A stretch of 64,000 nt of DNA, from assembly GCF_905220415.1 (NCBI RefSeq), contig NC_059550.1, positions 7,256,501-7,320,500 on the forward strand. The letters run 5' to 3'. The notes under the pieces were generated by a model, which saw nothing but the letters and a program-made list of their open reading frames with translations, did not search any database and was not told where the DNA came from. Both the position numbers and the translations under genes were made by a program. This document shows positions 49,913 through 62,946 of this stretch, in pieces (positions within the stretch are counted from its first letter, which is position 1; each line of letters opens with the position of its first letter). This DNA is from Colias croceus. Taxonomy: Eukaryota; Arthropoda; Insecta; Lepidoptera; Pieridae.

Positions 49913-50436
49913 ACTAGTAAAACCTGTATAATTCGTTTTTATAATTTTAATTTAACAAATAATTATAAAAAGCATCAACATAATTTTGACTATAATAAAT
50001 AGGATGTAATTAGCAACTTTCATATTCGCAGAACACTTTAATTAAAACAGTTAAACATATTATTACTATTATAATTACGAAAGAAAGTAACATTCAGTAA
50101 TAAGATAATTTGTATGAAATGAACAGAAAACCATTGCATGCATGATATTAATAACTAATAATGAATATACGTTAAGACGAAACAAAAATATAATTTTTAG
50201 TACATAAGGCGAGGTTTTCCCGCTGGAATATTGAACACATCAATATTTCTGAGCATAGGTACACCACTTAACACTGTGATACTTCTGTGGTACAACTAAA
50301 ATCATTAGAAAATAAATAATAAATAAGTTAGTGACTGAAAATAAGAAAATCTTAAAAACAAACAGATCTTGATAAATACTATGAAATCTTAATAAAATTA
50401 TTTGATAATTTTTATAATATTACGATGATTAAAATC

Positions 50437-50442
50437 TTTATT
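50437..50442 (-). terminator. Polyadenylation signal of the four-helix membrane protein gene
   Basis: Minus strand GAAAATAAAGATT, 113 bases after the stop codon at 50555. The two facing genes thus end about 525 bp apart. Confidence 0.5.
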
Positions 50443-50554
50443 TTCATTCGATAAAATGGCAATAAATCAATCACCTATTTATCCGCGTTATTGTCATTTT
50501 TATGTATTGTCACAAATAAATTAAAGCTTAATTATAAAGAATCAATCAATTTCA

Positions 50555-53500
50555 TCAATATTTGTAGAGCACCGAACCGGGACGACTGTAGATTTTTCCC
50601 GTCCTTATCGCTTCCATCAGGTACTTCACACTGAATAAACAAATTATCAGGAGCACTGGAACATAAAAAAAAAATTATATTACACAGATTAAAAATAAAA
50701 CAAATCTCATGACAAAAATATCCCAATATTTTATCGGCCACGAAAGGACCATCATAATTTATTATTTAAGTATAGGGACCAACATAAAATTTAATATTGT
50801 AATTCAGATTGTCCTTTCCTATCGCTAATATCCATCCCTAATACCAGAATCCTCTATTGGTAAATGTTTCAATAATTATTTATAAGAACTTTAAACAGTA
50901 AATAAAAAGTTCAGTTCTTCACCTACGTATTATCTTCTAGAAACGTAAAAGTAATCAATGCATATGTACCCGCCAATTCTATTATTTCAAGATTCCTCTT
51001 AATACATTATTATTTTAAGATAAACAAATATTTAATCAAGAAACACAATATATTACTCTGTCTCATACTAACCATCCGATAATACCAAGAGGCCAAGTTG
51101 TATCCAGCCTGCCGTCAGCGCCTCCCAGACAATGAGCGGAATTGTGAGGAAAATGTGGATAAAACTGTACACGAAGAAAGACGTTACACAACATCTGTTC
51201 ACCTGCAAATATATAAATAATTTAATATATGTTTTGATAGCACATAAGAAAGTATATATTGTACTTATTAGGAAGAAACGCTGGGTTTTATTGTATATAC
51301 AAAGCTTTTGTAGTTTAGGACACTGTGCAACTAGTGTGCAGGTATTATATTATTTAATTATTTATGTTGCTTACTAAACCCAAAATTCTGTCCTAATTTA
51401 CATACCTTCTTTATAGCTATAAAATAGTTTTGGAAAACCAAGTTTATTGATTTTTTGTAAATATAAATTAATCCAACGTTATTTATAAGTGGATTTAAAT
51501 TTTAATTACTTATACTCGATCTCGAGACGATCCCATCGCCAGCGGAGAAATGTAATCACCTAAGTGCAGTTAATTATTTATTACAGAACATTCAACTGAG
51601 TTCACCGACTCTGGCACAGAGATAGAAAACCTTTTTAGATAAATCACTGCTACAAGTTTTATTTTTTTTTTTGTTTTTAAGTACTGTTAATGAATAATTT
51701 CTGCAGAATCAATACTGAAAAAATAGAAGAATAGGAACATTACAACAAACTTTTATTTATGTACTATTGACATTTTTTTTTGTTAAAGGTTCATACAACA
51801 ATTAGCATGCAAGTAAAAAAACCTACACTGTAGTATCTCTTGTTTTTATTTAATACGATGTTTTTTTTAATAGTAATAACATACGACGGAATATAAACGA
51901 AAGGTTTGCGATCTCTGCATCAGAAGTGTGTGGGATAACACCTTGTACTTGTAAGCGATGTTGTCTACAAAAAGCTAACGCACTCTGTCGTGCCTACTGT
52001 ATACTGTACTAATAGGGTCCTCTTACCTCTATTGTACATACACATGTTTTAATGTATTAAAATGTACCGAATACAAACCTGTTTTCAGCATTACATTACA
52101 TTTGCTTCTGATATTAAGCTAAGTATATTATTTATTTACTTCAGGCAACAATGTAGTTTAAATATTTTGTTTCTATTGATATTCGCAGCTGACTATTAAA
52201 AATAGGATGGATAGAAATTCGTCGATTGAAGAGAAGAGAGAAACATAAATAATAATCATTTGAGAGAAGAGTTATTTTGGCACCTATTATTAGAAATCGC
52301 CCAAATAAAAATCTCAATTATATAACGATTATAACAATCTCAATTATAATAATTCTAAAAATCTTATGATATTATCCACTTTTAAATACGTACTAGATAA
52401 AATTCATGAAAATGTTTTACAAGACCGATAGAACAATCGATCACTCAATAAGATCGATTGTGAATTAAGTGACCTGTTATGAGGTCAATAAATCAATCAC
52501 GGTGAATCAGTTCTCTGAGTTTTTTTAAGCTTTCGCTTTTTATTTTGTAAGAATAAACGATGTATCTTATCCATTTCTGTATATTACATAAGTTTCTTTT
52601 TACAATATTTCATCTATCAAAAAATAACAATAAAATAATAAATAATTAGAATGCTTACCGTGTGAGCTCCTATCGTGAAAACAACACTAAATAGTAATAA
52701 CAATAATCCAGCTATTATATACAATAAGTAGTATATGATAGAGATTAAGAAGATACTTTTATTTTCTTTTCCAAATATATTTTCGTGCTTTTCGTATTCT
52801 GAGTGAGATTCCTCCTTTCGTGTGATTATTTGGCTCAGTAGGTAAATGTGGAACGCAGCTACTGCTAGACTTACAATCTGAAAGAAAATTAATTATATCA
52901 TGTTAGCCTTTGATTTTAATAGTATTTTGATGATAAATATTTTGATAAAATAATAAATTAGACAAACTTTCTCGACGTTACAGGAAATTTAAATTAATAA
53001 AATTTAATTTTCCTAATATGATAAAATTTCATACATCCACAACAAAGGAATGGAAACAGTATTGAATGTATTTTGCAAATCGGGAATATTTCAAAACAAA
53101 ACACGTGAGTCATACTCGTCTAGACCAAGGAAGAATATCCTTATATTTATATCTGGTTAGTCAAGTGGCATTAAAATAGTAACAACCTACGCTGCACCTA
53201 AATAACCAGATACTTTATTTGCTTTGTCATTTGCGACATGATCTCATAGCTGAGATTGGCTTAATTTTTAATAAACAGTCAAACAAAATAATTAGAACTA
53301 ATATAGGAAATGCTCTACCAGCATTGATGATCGAATATCTTTTATTATATTTCCTATATAAATCTATTTTCTATACATCTAGGTTCTCTTTCGAATGAAA
53401 TTATTCAGGAATGTCTAAATTTAAGCGCCTGCCCATTGTCTCTTAGCAATGACTTTTTAAAGAAAAACAAACCGTACATTTCAGATGAAGAAATAACACT

Positions 53501-53573
53501 TACAATAACAATGTAACCAAAAACGATGTTCCCGAGCCTCAGCGGGAAACAGAATAGAAATTTCCTCGTCATT
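50555..53573 (-). CDS. Four-transmembrane insect protein (4 coding exons; first exon apparently frame-shifted)
   Basis: Exons 53584-53504, 52877-52659, 51202-51073 and 50655-50555 have good GT/AG sites and join to about 172 residues if the first exon is corrected by one base. It starts MTRKFLFCFPLRLGN. Hydrophobic segments follow: end of exon 1 with IVSLAVAAFHIYLL; SIFLISIIYYLLYIIAGLLL plus LLFSVVFTIG; FFVYSFIHIFLTIPLIVW; and LGLLVLSDVLLIICLFSVKY. It ends YSRPGSVLYKY. The short N-terminal cytosolic CFPLRLGN-type start and four helices resemble small insect tetraspan proteins (DUF4728 or LAPTM-like); this is recall, not a search. As written, six T's (53524-53519 on the minus strand) put exon 1 out of frame with exon 2; five would restore it. 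The lower three exons are intact. Confidence 0.7.
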
Positions 53574-55379
53574 TTCGTCGTCTCTGAAAGGAAATAGACA
53601 TTTTCTTTATTGATAACGTAAATATTTAAGACCTACGTAGAAATATCAAGAGTGTAAATACTATTACATTAAAATATTTATTAGAAAGATAATGCAACTT
53701 TTAGTTTTTGTAACGATTGTATTAATTTATATTTTAGTGAAATAATGACATTTGCAGTTGTGGTTAATTTTCATAGCGATTTTAGATGGTATCATCTAAA
53801 ATATTCGAAAACGAGTCTCCCACTTGTATTCATGAATACGAAGTATTTAATTCAGTGTTGAGAGAGAATTAATTTAATGAGAACATAGACTGGAAGGACA
53901 TCATGAAACTGCTATTCAATTTTGCAGATCTGAGAAACGATCCACTAAACATCAATATATTTATGACATGTTTTGAATACAATTATTTAAAAATAATATC
54001 TACACACTAAAACATACCGATAAATTTATTTCACTAAGTTCCATTGAACCGTCGGTAAATTTAATATCGTCGACACAATCACTATTATTGCATCCATTGT
54101 AATTAATGAAATTACTGCACACATAACAGAGGTTTTGAAATAATCAGCCGCACATGTGTCGGGGTCCGTAGTTCCACTCTATGTGCTATTTTTGGCTAAT
54201 TGGCCAGCCATGCATGATAAGTGTAATCATTGGAAGCGATTTATCATTGTTTAAACTACCCCTTTTATATTATACGATTTATCGGAAACATCAGGTATTC
54301 AACTTACATGTACAATCTTTAATTGGTTTCGGAAACTTGACGAGTGTGATTCTCAAATCGAAAATATTTTTAATTTGTTTACTGTATGATGTATCAAAAG
54401 GATTCTCCTTTTTTGTTATTATTTAGTACGAACTATTTCAATAAAAAGGAAAAATCAATTAATACGTACATTATTATAATGATAAAGAAAAATCAAACAC
54501 CTACGAAACATTATAACATGTACCTAGGTAGAATCTGTTTAGGAAATTTTGGAATATGTTACCTTCTGTGGAACACGTCTTGCCATTTAAGATTGATTGA
54601 CTGGTTTGGTATGGAAATTCAGCAAATACGCTAGTAAATAATGTAGATTGAAATAGATGAAAAACATTTTAAAATTCAATACAGTTCTTATTGAGTTTTA
54701 GGTACGTTATATTAAATTTTTCGAGTTTGAATATTAATTAGAAACAAAATTTCTCCTCATAATGTAATTTGAGATACTAGGTATATCGTATGTTCTAAAG
54801 CGTAAATAAAGTGTAAACAGAAGGGTCGGATACTCGGGTACGCTGGTTGAAAGGTTTTTGTCACGGACCGTTGATTCCCGCTCCCGAGTCCCGGCTCCTT
54901 TATACCTGAATAGGTCAAGGTTCTACTGTATTAGATGTTCCTTCCTCAATAAAAATACAAGAACATGGCTAGAATTGGAAACGAGGCGTCGTTTGCTCAT
55001 TAATTAAATTGGAAGAAACAACTTCTTTACGAGAAATACGAAATTTGAATTCGAATGGAATATTATTGTAAGTACTATTATTATATTATTATATTAGTAC
55101 TTGGAACCCTTAAAAGTTTAGGATGTTGTTACTATATCGTTAAGTCGAAAACGATCATATTAGGTATGTGTGTATTTTGTATTGTATTTTTATTATGTTT
55201 GTATTTGTATTTTTGTGTATAGGTATGTAAATATATATCTATATAAAAAAAACTAATTGCTATATAATGTTTCATCTGATTAATAGTAAACGAAACGTTT
55301 TGTAATATAGTAAGTAGTAACAATAACATAGGTACAAATTAGACGACTTACTTACTTCATTTTTTTCAAATATAATAAA

Positions 55380-55592
55380 CTAGCTTTCCGCCCGCGGCTT
55401 CGCCCGCGTTTTCAAAGAAAAACCTCCTTTTCCCGTGGGATTTCCGGGATAAAGCCTTTCCTATGTGTTAATCCAAGTTACCCTCTATATGTGTGCTTAA
55501 TTTCATTGTAATCGGTTCAGTAGTATTTGCGTGAAAGAGTAACAAACACACACACATCCTCACAAACTTTCGCATTTATAATATTAGTAGGA
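55380..55592 (-). mobile_element. Helitron-like non-autonomous element
   Basis: Minus strand starts TCCTACTAATATTATAAATG and ends GCGGGCGGAAAGCTAG. A well preserved copy of the family at 12791-13026, with the CG-rich 3' hairpin intact. Confidence 0.6.
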
Positions 55593-56588
55593 AGGAAGTA
55601 GGATAGGATAGGATAAGAGTAATATTAAATAAACATTGTTTACTCTTGTATTAGAAGAAAGAAATAAAGATAAAAGTCCTTAAGAATTGAGAACACGTTT
55701 CGCAAAACGTCTCTTTGTGAATTACAATGTCGCGTTCTGTCGAGAATTTTAAAGGAAATGCTCGTAATTTAGGATGTATATTGTATATGAAATGTCACAA
55801 CAAATTAACAATTCCATACTTAGTTGATAAATATTTTCTAACATTGAAAACTTGGTCAAATTTTTAAAGCTTTTTAGTTGTTTGAACTTGACAACGAGAT
55901 CCTACTCGATATAAAATATAGGTAAAAGTTGATAAATAAAATTGGAATACAAAATAATGTACAAAAAATTGAAGATCATATTTTTGGGAGGACTCAAATA
56001 TTGATTTATCGAATAAAAACTGGTTTAATTTCCTTAGATATGTATACTTTACAGATCCACAAGTAAGTTTCAATTTTTATCACCTTAACTTTTAAATAAT
56101 TGTACTTCAAAAGGTCAAAAGTGCAACGAAGTGTTTACAAATGCATTGTCTATTTAAATTTCCTTTGTTAATTTTAAACTATAAATTGTTTTTCATTGAA
56201 TTAAGAGGTCATAGGCCTCGAGAGCATTTGATGCGCATCCAAGCATGATAGTGGAAGAGCTTGATAACATAAATTCATTTATTTTTGGGATTCATTGGAA
56301 AATAAGTATTTATTTTATTGAAGAGTATTGAGGTGCTATCGTTTATCGTAAATTCTTGTCAATAGACTTTTTGAAGGTATCGTTAGTTAAATTAGCATAT
56401 AACTTTTATCATTTATGATGATACTTATTGTAACATAAATATTTTAGTTGTTAATGATGTGCCTCACATTCAACTTGCGTCTATTTCGCATAAAATTATC
56501 CCACTATTACCTAGTGGGTAAAGTAGTATCTATTATATTATATGTGCTATTACAAAATAAAGTAAATTTTTAGAAAAAAAAAAACAAT

Positions 56589-56828
56589 AACCGACTTCAA
56601 GACTATACCTATATGTACAAATTTAAACCGTCTCCATCATCAGACCCTGAATACCACATCATCATCAGATCCTGACCAGGTGACAATGGGACCACCTCTG
56701 ACGTATGACCTACCAAATAAAAAAAGAATTATTCAAATCGGTTTATAATTGCCGGAGTAATCGCGTAACAAATATACAAAAAAAATACAGTCGAATTGAG
56801 AACCTCCTCCTTTTTTTTGAAGTCGGTT
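56589..56828. mobile_element. Short inverted-repeat element (AACCGACTTCAA family)
   Basis: 240 bp, starts AACCGACTTCAAG and ends TTTTGAAGTCGGTT. The interior differs from that of the copy at 16142 except near the ends. Confidence 0.6.
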
Positions 56829-57485
56829 AAATTATCGATATACTAACATTTCATTACCGTTATACAGAATATAGGAAAATTTCCTACTAGATTATTGTAA
56901 CACATAGATTTATCTATATTTATGTGTAGAACTACGTAATTGATCAAATACATTTTGTAAATATGTTAACGACAGTTTAATGAATTATGTTGTGAGTAAT
57001 CGGAATATTTCCGTGTTATTTGTGCTGTCTTATACTATTCCTCAAATTGTACGTCAAAATCGTGTGAATTTTATTAATTATTTCATGTGAAATACTTTTT
57101 ATTTATTTGAATGATATTTATTATACAAGATTATATCTTCATCTCTTAGACTATTTCCACTCTTGCGTGATAAAACCTATAAAGCTAGATAACTACACAC
57201 TGTAGGAAGCTCATAATAAGTATCGATGCTAAAATCTATAAATGGAGTTATGAGTTCTTATAATACTGATTTACTTCTGACTTATGTTCTTTCCTAGATT
57301 ATAACAGTAATACCCATTAAAACTATATATATATACAAATTACAATCATGTTTAAATTTAATGTTTGATTCAACATAAAATGTATAATTTCATCATATTT
57401 GCGAAAACGTTTATTTCCAGCTAAGATTTCCAGTTTAATTTTGATAACTGATAACTAATTAGTATTTAGTATTTCTAATGTGAAA

Positions 57486-57604
57486 TCTATACATATAATA
57501 AATCTGTAGAAGGGTCAATTCTGTACATTGAAAATATTGAAAAAATAAATAGCAGGGGGTGTTACTTGATCGATACCAAACCCAAATATGTGATTAAAAA
57601 AATT

Positions 57605-57657
<53 letters not shown>

Positions 57658-57985
57658 ATGTGAAGGCATCACGTGAAAACTAGCGGTTCGATTTCGATGA
57701 AACTTGGTATAATTATACCTTAGTATCCTGGGCGTAAAATAGGATACTTTTTATCCTGGAAAAATACGTAGAAAAAAATTAATCTTAATTTTTCAGTTTT
57801 ATCCATAGACGTTGTTCTGTAGAACCGCGAACACACGTTGCGTATTATTATAGGCCTAGCCGTATTTGGGAATTGGGTCCAATAGATATTTATAAGATGT
57901 TATTGACAGAGGTACTCAAAATGGAGAAATAACCATCCACGCGAAGACCGACATCCGCGCGGACGGAGTCGCGGGCGGAAGCTAG
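57486..57985 (+). mobile_element. Helitron-like element, 500 bp, with TCTG microsatellite
   Basis: A|TCTATACATATAATAAATC at the start, GAGTCGCGGGCGGAAGCTAG|T at the end. It carries about twelve TCTG units at 57608-57658. Nearly identical to 59044-59535. Non-coding. Confidence 0.7.
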
Positions 57986-58562
57986 TTGGTATAATATGTT
58001 GACATGTGAATAGCACAGTCCACAAACTTCAATAGAAAAAAGCCTTTTAGTGAAAAGTATTTCATTTTGAACAGTATCGTTAGTTGATAATGTGCCGAAA
58101 AGTTGCGAAATACAAGGAGAAAAGTCCTAAATAGGTTTCTTTCAAGTTTCAGGCGGTCGCCGCAGGCAAAGGACACAAATTTTGAAGAAGCAGTGAAATG
58201 TTATGTTGTTAAATATGTATAGATGATGGAGATAATGTATTTGGCTGCGTAGTTATACTTTTACCTACTTTAATATATTTGTTTGCATAAATAAAAGTCA
58301 CGTGGCTATTACTTTAAAATATGTGAGCCGTGAGCATAGATAATTATGTTTCTACTTCTTTCACGTAACCGTATCTAGATGAAATCTGTCATAGACAAAT
58401 ATTAAATAAAGAAATGCGTTACTATAATCCGAGTATAGTGTCTGAAGTCTTGGACAACGAAGTAAACAATACTAAAGGGTAGTAATACGAAGTAAACTAT
58501 ACGTAGGTTTATAGTTATAATAACTACAAATTTATTACTACCATCCTATACTTATATCATTA

Positions 58563-58729
58563 CTAGTGGTCCGCCCCGGCTTCGCCCGTGGTACCTACAT
58601 GTTTAAACTATCCTATCTCTCAAGTTGGATCGAACTGCACATGGTGTGCGAATTTTATTAAAATCGGTTAAGTGGTTTGGGAGTCCATTGAGGACAAACA
58701 TTGTGACACGAGATTTATATATATTAAGA
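58563..58729 (-). mobile_element. Helitron-like non-autonomous element
   Basis: Minus strand starts TCTTAATATATATAAATCTC and ends GGCGGACCACTAG|T. Its GGTCCGCCCCGGCTTCGCCC tail is shared with 10874-11048. Confidence 0.55.
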
Positions 58730-59043
58730 TGAGTCATAACTCATAACCACATTTATTCGCAAGGGACAGGTCATTGATACGGTAATTATGTCAATGTTAC
58801 AGGCTCGATTATATTTTGCACCTTGATACCTGCAGCTGCGAATTCTTAATGAGGCCCTTGTACTTTCCTTTTATGGAACTTTTTATCTATTTCTGTTTAA
58901 GGCCTACTCACATTAGGCTTTAATCTTTATGATGTTTAAGTGCAGTTTATTGGTGTAATTACTGATCTTGAAACAACAATAAGTATTTGACGGAAAACAA
59001 GGTCATTTTTTTTTCATAAATGTTTTTTGCTAGATTTTCCTTA

Positions 59044-59162
59044 TCTATACATATAATAAATCTGTAGAAGGGTCAATTCTGTACATTGAAAATATTGAAA
59101 AAATAAATACCAGGGGGTGTTACTGGATCGATACCAATCCCAAATATGTGATTAAAAAAATT

Positions 59163-59207
<45 letters not shown>

Positions 59208-59535
59208 ATGTGAAGGCATCACGTGAAAACTAGCGGTTCGATTTCGATGAAACTTGGTATAATTATACCTTATTATCCTGGGCGTAAAATAGGATACTTT
59301 TTATCCTGGAAAAATACGTAGAAAAAAATTAATCTTAATTTTTCAGTTTTATCCATAGACGTTGTTCCGTAGAACCGCGAACACACGTTGCGTATTATTA
59401 TAGGCCTAACCGTATTTGGGAATTGGGTCCAATAGATATTTATAAGATGTTATTGTCAGAGGTCTCAAAATGGAGAAATAAACCATCCACGCGAAGACCG
59501 ACATCCGCGCGGACGGAGTCGCGGGCAGAAGCTAG
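59044..59535 (+). mobile_element. Helitron-like element, 492 bp, with TCTG microsatellite
   Basis: Second copy of the element at 57486-57985, same start and CTAG|T end, with a slightly shorter TCTG run (59166-59208) and a few substitutions. Confidence 0.7.
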
Positions 59536-60189
59536 TTGAAAATATAATCCTAATTTTCCCAGTCACTTCAATTGAAGACGTGACGTTGTTTTGATGATAT
59601 CATAAAATCGTTATTTGAACCATAAAAACAGTCATGTGCCGGACTGAAGACTTAATTAAACCATTTGTTTAAATACCCCCAACTAAAATAAGGAAAACTA
59701 AACTAGTTCAAGAAACTTTCTTTCCTCGTCGTATATTTTTTGCTGGATACTTACTGCCGTAATCAGAAACTGGGTTTACTCAAGTACAAGTTACTAGTTC
59801 TTTATTCATAGAAATTGGTGTCCAAGAAAATGTCTACCTACCTACTTATATGGTATCATCTAGAAAGAACGACGACTTAGGTATTTACTTAGTTCATCTC
59901 TAACTCACCACTAAAATATTATTTAAATTGGAATGAATCTTAGAAACATGTGATGGTATTTCGGCAGTTGAATACTATGAACCGGTATCTACTTCAGTTT
60001 AAGTCTCACACCAATAAAATGTTACATACCATAAAATATCTATTGATATTATTAAAACAACACTATAAAGTTGGTATACTAAGGAAACCGAATATTATCT
60101 ATTGAATGTTCTATCGACTATACATATAATTCAAATAAAGTGGCATTTCTGTTATCATACCTACGTAAGTATCAGTAAAAAAAACTTAC

Positions 60190-60312
60190 AAGATATTGGA
60201 TATCCTTGACTTAATTCACAGAGTTTGTTAACATTTTTTCCAGATCAAACAATTATTTGAAACACCACTTTCACTGCACAAACGCTATGTATTTTATTAC
60301 AATTTGTATATA
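60190..60312 (-). promoter_or_regulatory. Possible promoter and non-coding first exon
   Basis: Minus strand: TATATAC at 60312-60306, then the arthropod initiator-like TGCAGTGA near 60277-60270, then sequence ending CTT|GTAAGT at 60190. Just upstream a GC-rich block holds an NRF-1-type TGCGCCTGCGCA (60346-60357) and a half-CRE TTACGTCA (60407-60414). It could be the first exon of the four-helix protein gene whose next exon begins at 53584; this is inference. Confidence 0.3.
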
Positions 60313-60420
60313 ATAATGGAATTTCTAGAGCCTTTTATTTTCAGCTGCGCCTGCGCACGTTCGACGCGCCGCTCGGTCGGAGCGAGGATCAACGAAGGCA
60401 GAGGGGTTACGTCACAAGGC

Positions 60421-62600
60421 CGCGACAACATATACTTTGATCGGAATTAATTCCCACACAAGGTCATTAGCGGGCGTCGACTTATCTCATAGAAAAACTT
60501 GGATCACGAAGATTTACCGCGAAATTGTTGTCGTGAGAAACTTTTTGATTAAATAGCTACCTACGTGCTTGTATCTTTTCCGCAGTCATAATTATTAAAC
60601 ATAACAAATCAAGTAATTGTTATGTTCTGAAACAATGATTCAAGTACGTAAGAAAATATTCCCATCAGAATTTGCGATATTATTTTTGTATAAAACGAAA
60701 TAGGTAAGTGACCCTTGACTTTAAAAGGTCGAATGTACATTTACAAAAAAGTACAATATTCACTAACCTACATCAGAGCTTTTCCGACGAAAATTCATAT
60801 TACAGAAAATCTTACATACAGGTACGAGCTTTTAAATACAATCCAAGTCCATTTAAAGCTCAAAAGTAGCGTTCTCTGACATAATGGAGGCAAAGTAAGA
60901 AAATAAAATTCCTTATTTCCCCATTATAAGTTCGTCAGTACTGAGGAGCGATCGTTATATGACGTCATAAGGCCCTTATTACGTCTGCCGAAAGGTCATA
61001 AAATAAATTACAGTCAAAGCACGTATATAAAGGCCCGTGTTGATGCGTAATTTCGAGCAATGAATGGGGATTATATCGATGTAATAACGTTTGATTAGAA
61101 GATGTAGATAGTCATGTGTATTATTAGTTTTTTCCACGCTTCGAAAGATGATTCAAGGTTATGTTGGGAGAGGTTAAGGCACGTTACGAGATTATTTTAT
61201 CCTAACAAAGCTCTTCAAAATGTTAACAAAAACCTAGTAATGCATTACTTTTGATTGATTATTTGTCGGCTTATTAGAAAATCTTAAATTTGAAATAGGA
61301 ATAAAATAGATATGGTAGTTACCTTCAAGAATGTTATGTTACATAATGATGTTAGATCTAAATATTTTAAACTAAACAGTGACAAAATATTAGTATTATT
61401 GAATAGTAAATATTCGTCCATAGGTACTTAAAACATTAATTTATCAATTAATCTTTCTAGTTCCTGAATTATCTAATTAAGTAGGTACTAGGTAGTAGGT
61501 ACCTTACTTGATTACGTGCAAAAGACATGGTACAAGCACAGATAATATAAAGGTACACGTACAACCGTACATGCTATTAAAAGTTGTCCATGACTCATTG
61601 TATTGTGCACCGTGCTGGTTCAGCCTGTGTATTCAAGGCATTAGTTTTGTATTGAACAATGCGTGCTCATCCTTACTATCGTGTGTATTCAATGAGCAAT
61701 ACCCTCCCATTGTTTAGTTCGGTGAAACATCTATCTTGAATTTCATTAGACCGTACCCGTACACTATGAATCGTATCAATTAACAGATAATCTAGTTTCT
61801 CTGGATTTCTGGTTGGTCTTGTCATGAAATATGTGATACGTTTGCAAAATAATCAAAAACTTTTACCGTAAATATTGGTATTCTGTGTTTAGAGTTTATC
61901 TTGTCGGATATCAACTTACAAGGCGTACGTATTAAAAAAATATTAATAATCTCACATTATTTTCAATAAAAATATATTAAACGAACAAAGCAGCTTCTAG
62001 TATCTTTTTCTTCAAGGATCTTAAATGTTGAAGTAGGTACGCTCGGTCCACTCATTGCTGAAAATTCTAAATATTCTCATAAGTAGGTACGATAGCATAC
62101 CTATTATAAGGATGATGACAAGGAAGATAGATAGATAGAACAAAAATATGAAATGAGAATTAAAATTGACGCAAAAATTTGAAAACTCTTAGAGAAAACT
62201 ACCTACATAGAAAATCTAGAAAATATGTGAAACGTAAGCAAGATAACGAGACAATATTCCACTAACTTGGTTAAGAGGACGAGCACTCTTACTTTGAAGT
62301 GTGAGGTCGTCAAGTCGACAAGCTCCTATTTACACTTGTTCGAGTTTTGTAAGACACTCGTCACTTTGAATTTTGTATACGAGTATCTTGTGACTGTATT
62401 ATCTAGAAATTTTAGTAGTGTCGACGTTAATTATTTATCAAGCTATTCAGACGAAGTTGAGATTTATTTTACGCACTCAGCTACAATTTTTCTTTTAAAT
62501 AATTTTATACAATATACATATTGGAATGAGACCAGAAATCCATCCTTTTTCAAAATTATAACAATTTTTGAAATAGGATAGATTTATTATTAAGCTATTG
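60421..62600. other. No gene seen
   Basis: AT-rich with short TAGGTAC-type motifs common in lepidopteran intergenic DNA. The open frames at 61508-61717 and 62267-62581 have no ATG context, splice or domain support. Confidence 0.45.
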
Positions 62601-62608
62601 CATAGCTT

Positions 62609-62946
62609 CTTTTTTTTTTGTGTGGTGTCTCTCAATGTTAGCCAGAAGGGCTTCTACATTTTAACGCGGACGCGGGGGTGCACATGCACAAGGGCGTCCC
62701 CCCTTGACGGGGATCTCGAACCTCGGCTTGGGCTGTCGCTTGAGTGGAGGAGGCCAGAAGGGCCCTAATCGGACGGGTGCATAGCTTCTATCGCGGGCCT
62801 TGAGCGCGGGGACCGAATCCAGAAATTGCGTAACGAAAAACCTCACGCTCCGCACTTCGACAGGCACGGAGGTGTGGCTTGAAGACATGCTATGCAATAG
62901 CTTTACCGCGGCAGTCCCCGAGTGCCACACGTATTTTTTTTTTACC
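62609..62946 (-). mobile_element. GC-rich interspersed repeat with short inverted ends
   Basis: A GC-rich island in AT-rich DNA, bounded by a T-run with GTGTGGTGTCTC at one end and GTGCCACACG followed by a T-run at the other. Its text (GTGCCACACG, GGACTGCCGCGG on the minus strand) is of a kind scattered through lepidopteran genomes. The 95-codon frame across it is accidental. Confidence 0.45.

Larger units (their letters stand above)
53585..57485. other. No coding gene seen; probable 5' intron of the four-helix gene
   Basis: AT-rich. On the minus strand GGTATAAAGGAGCCGGGACT near 54891-54910 is TATA-like and could be an alternative promoter, and a donor-like TTATCG|GTATGT lies near 54018. The open frames at 54181-54634 and 55864-56073 lack support. 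Repeats in this stretch are listed separately. Confidence 0.4.

Noticed and set aside
54181..54634. Two overlapping plus-strand frames of about 80 codons
   Set aside because: AT-rich hydrophobic noise without splice sites or other support.
57608..57658. TCTG tandem run as a CRISPR-like or independent satellite array
   Set aside because: It is a simple microsatellite inside a Helitron-like element; the repeats have no spacers.
62267..62581. 104-codon frame
   Set aside because: Starts at a non-ATG codon, no domain or exon signals.
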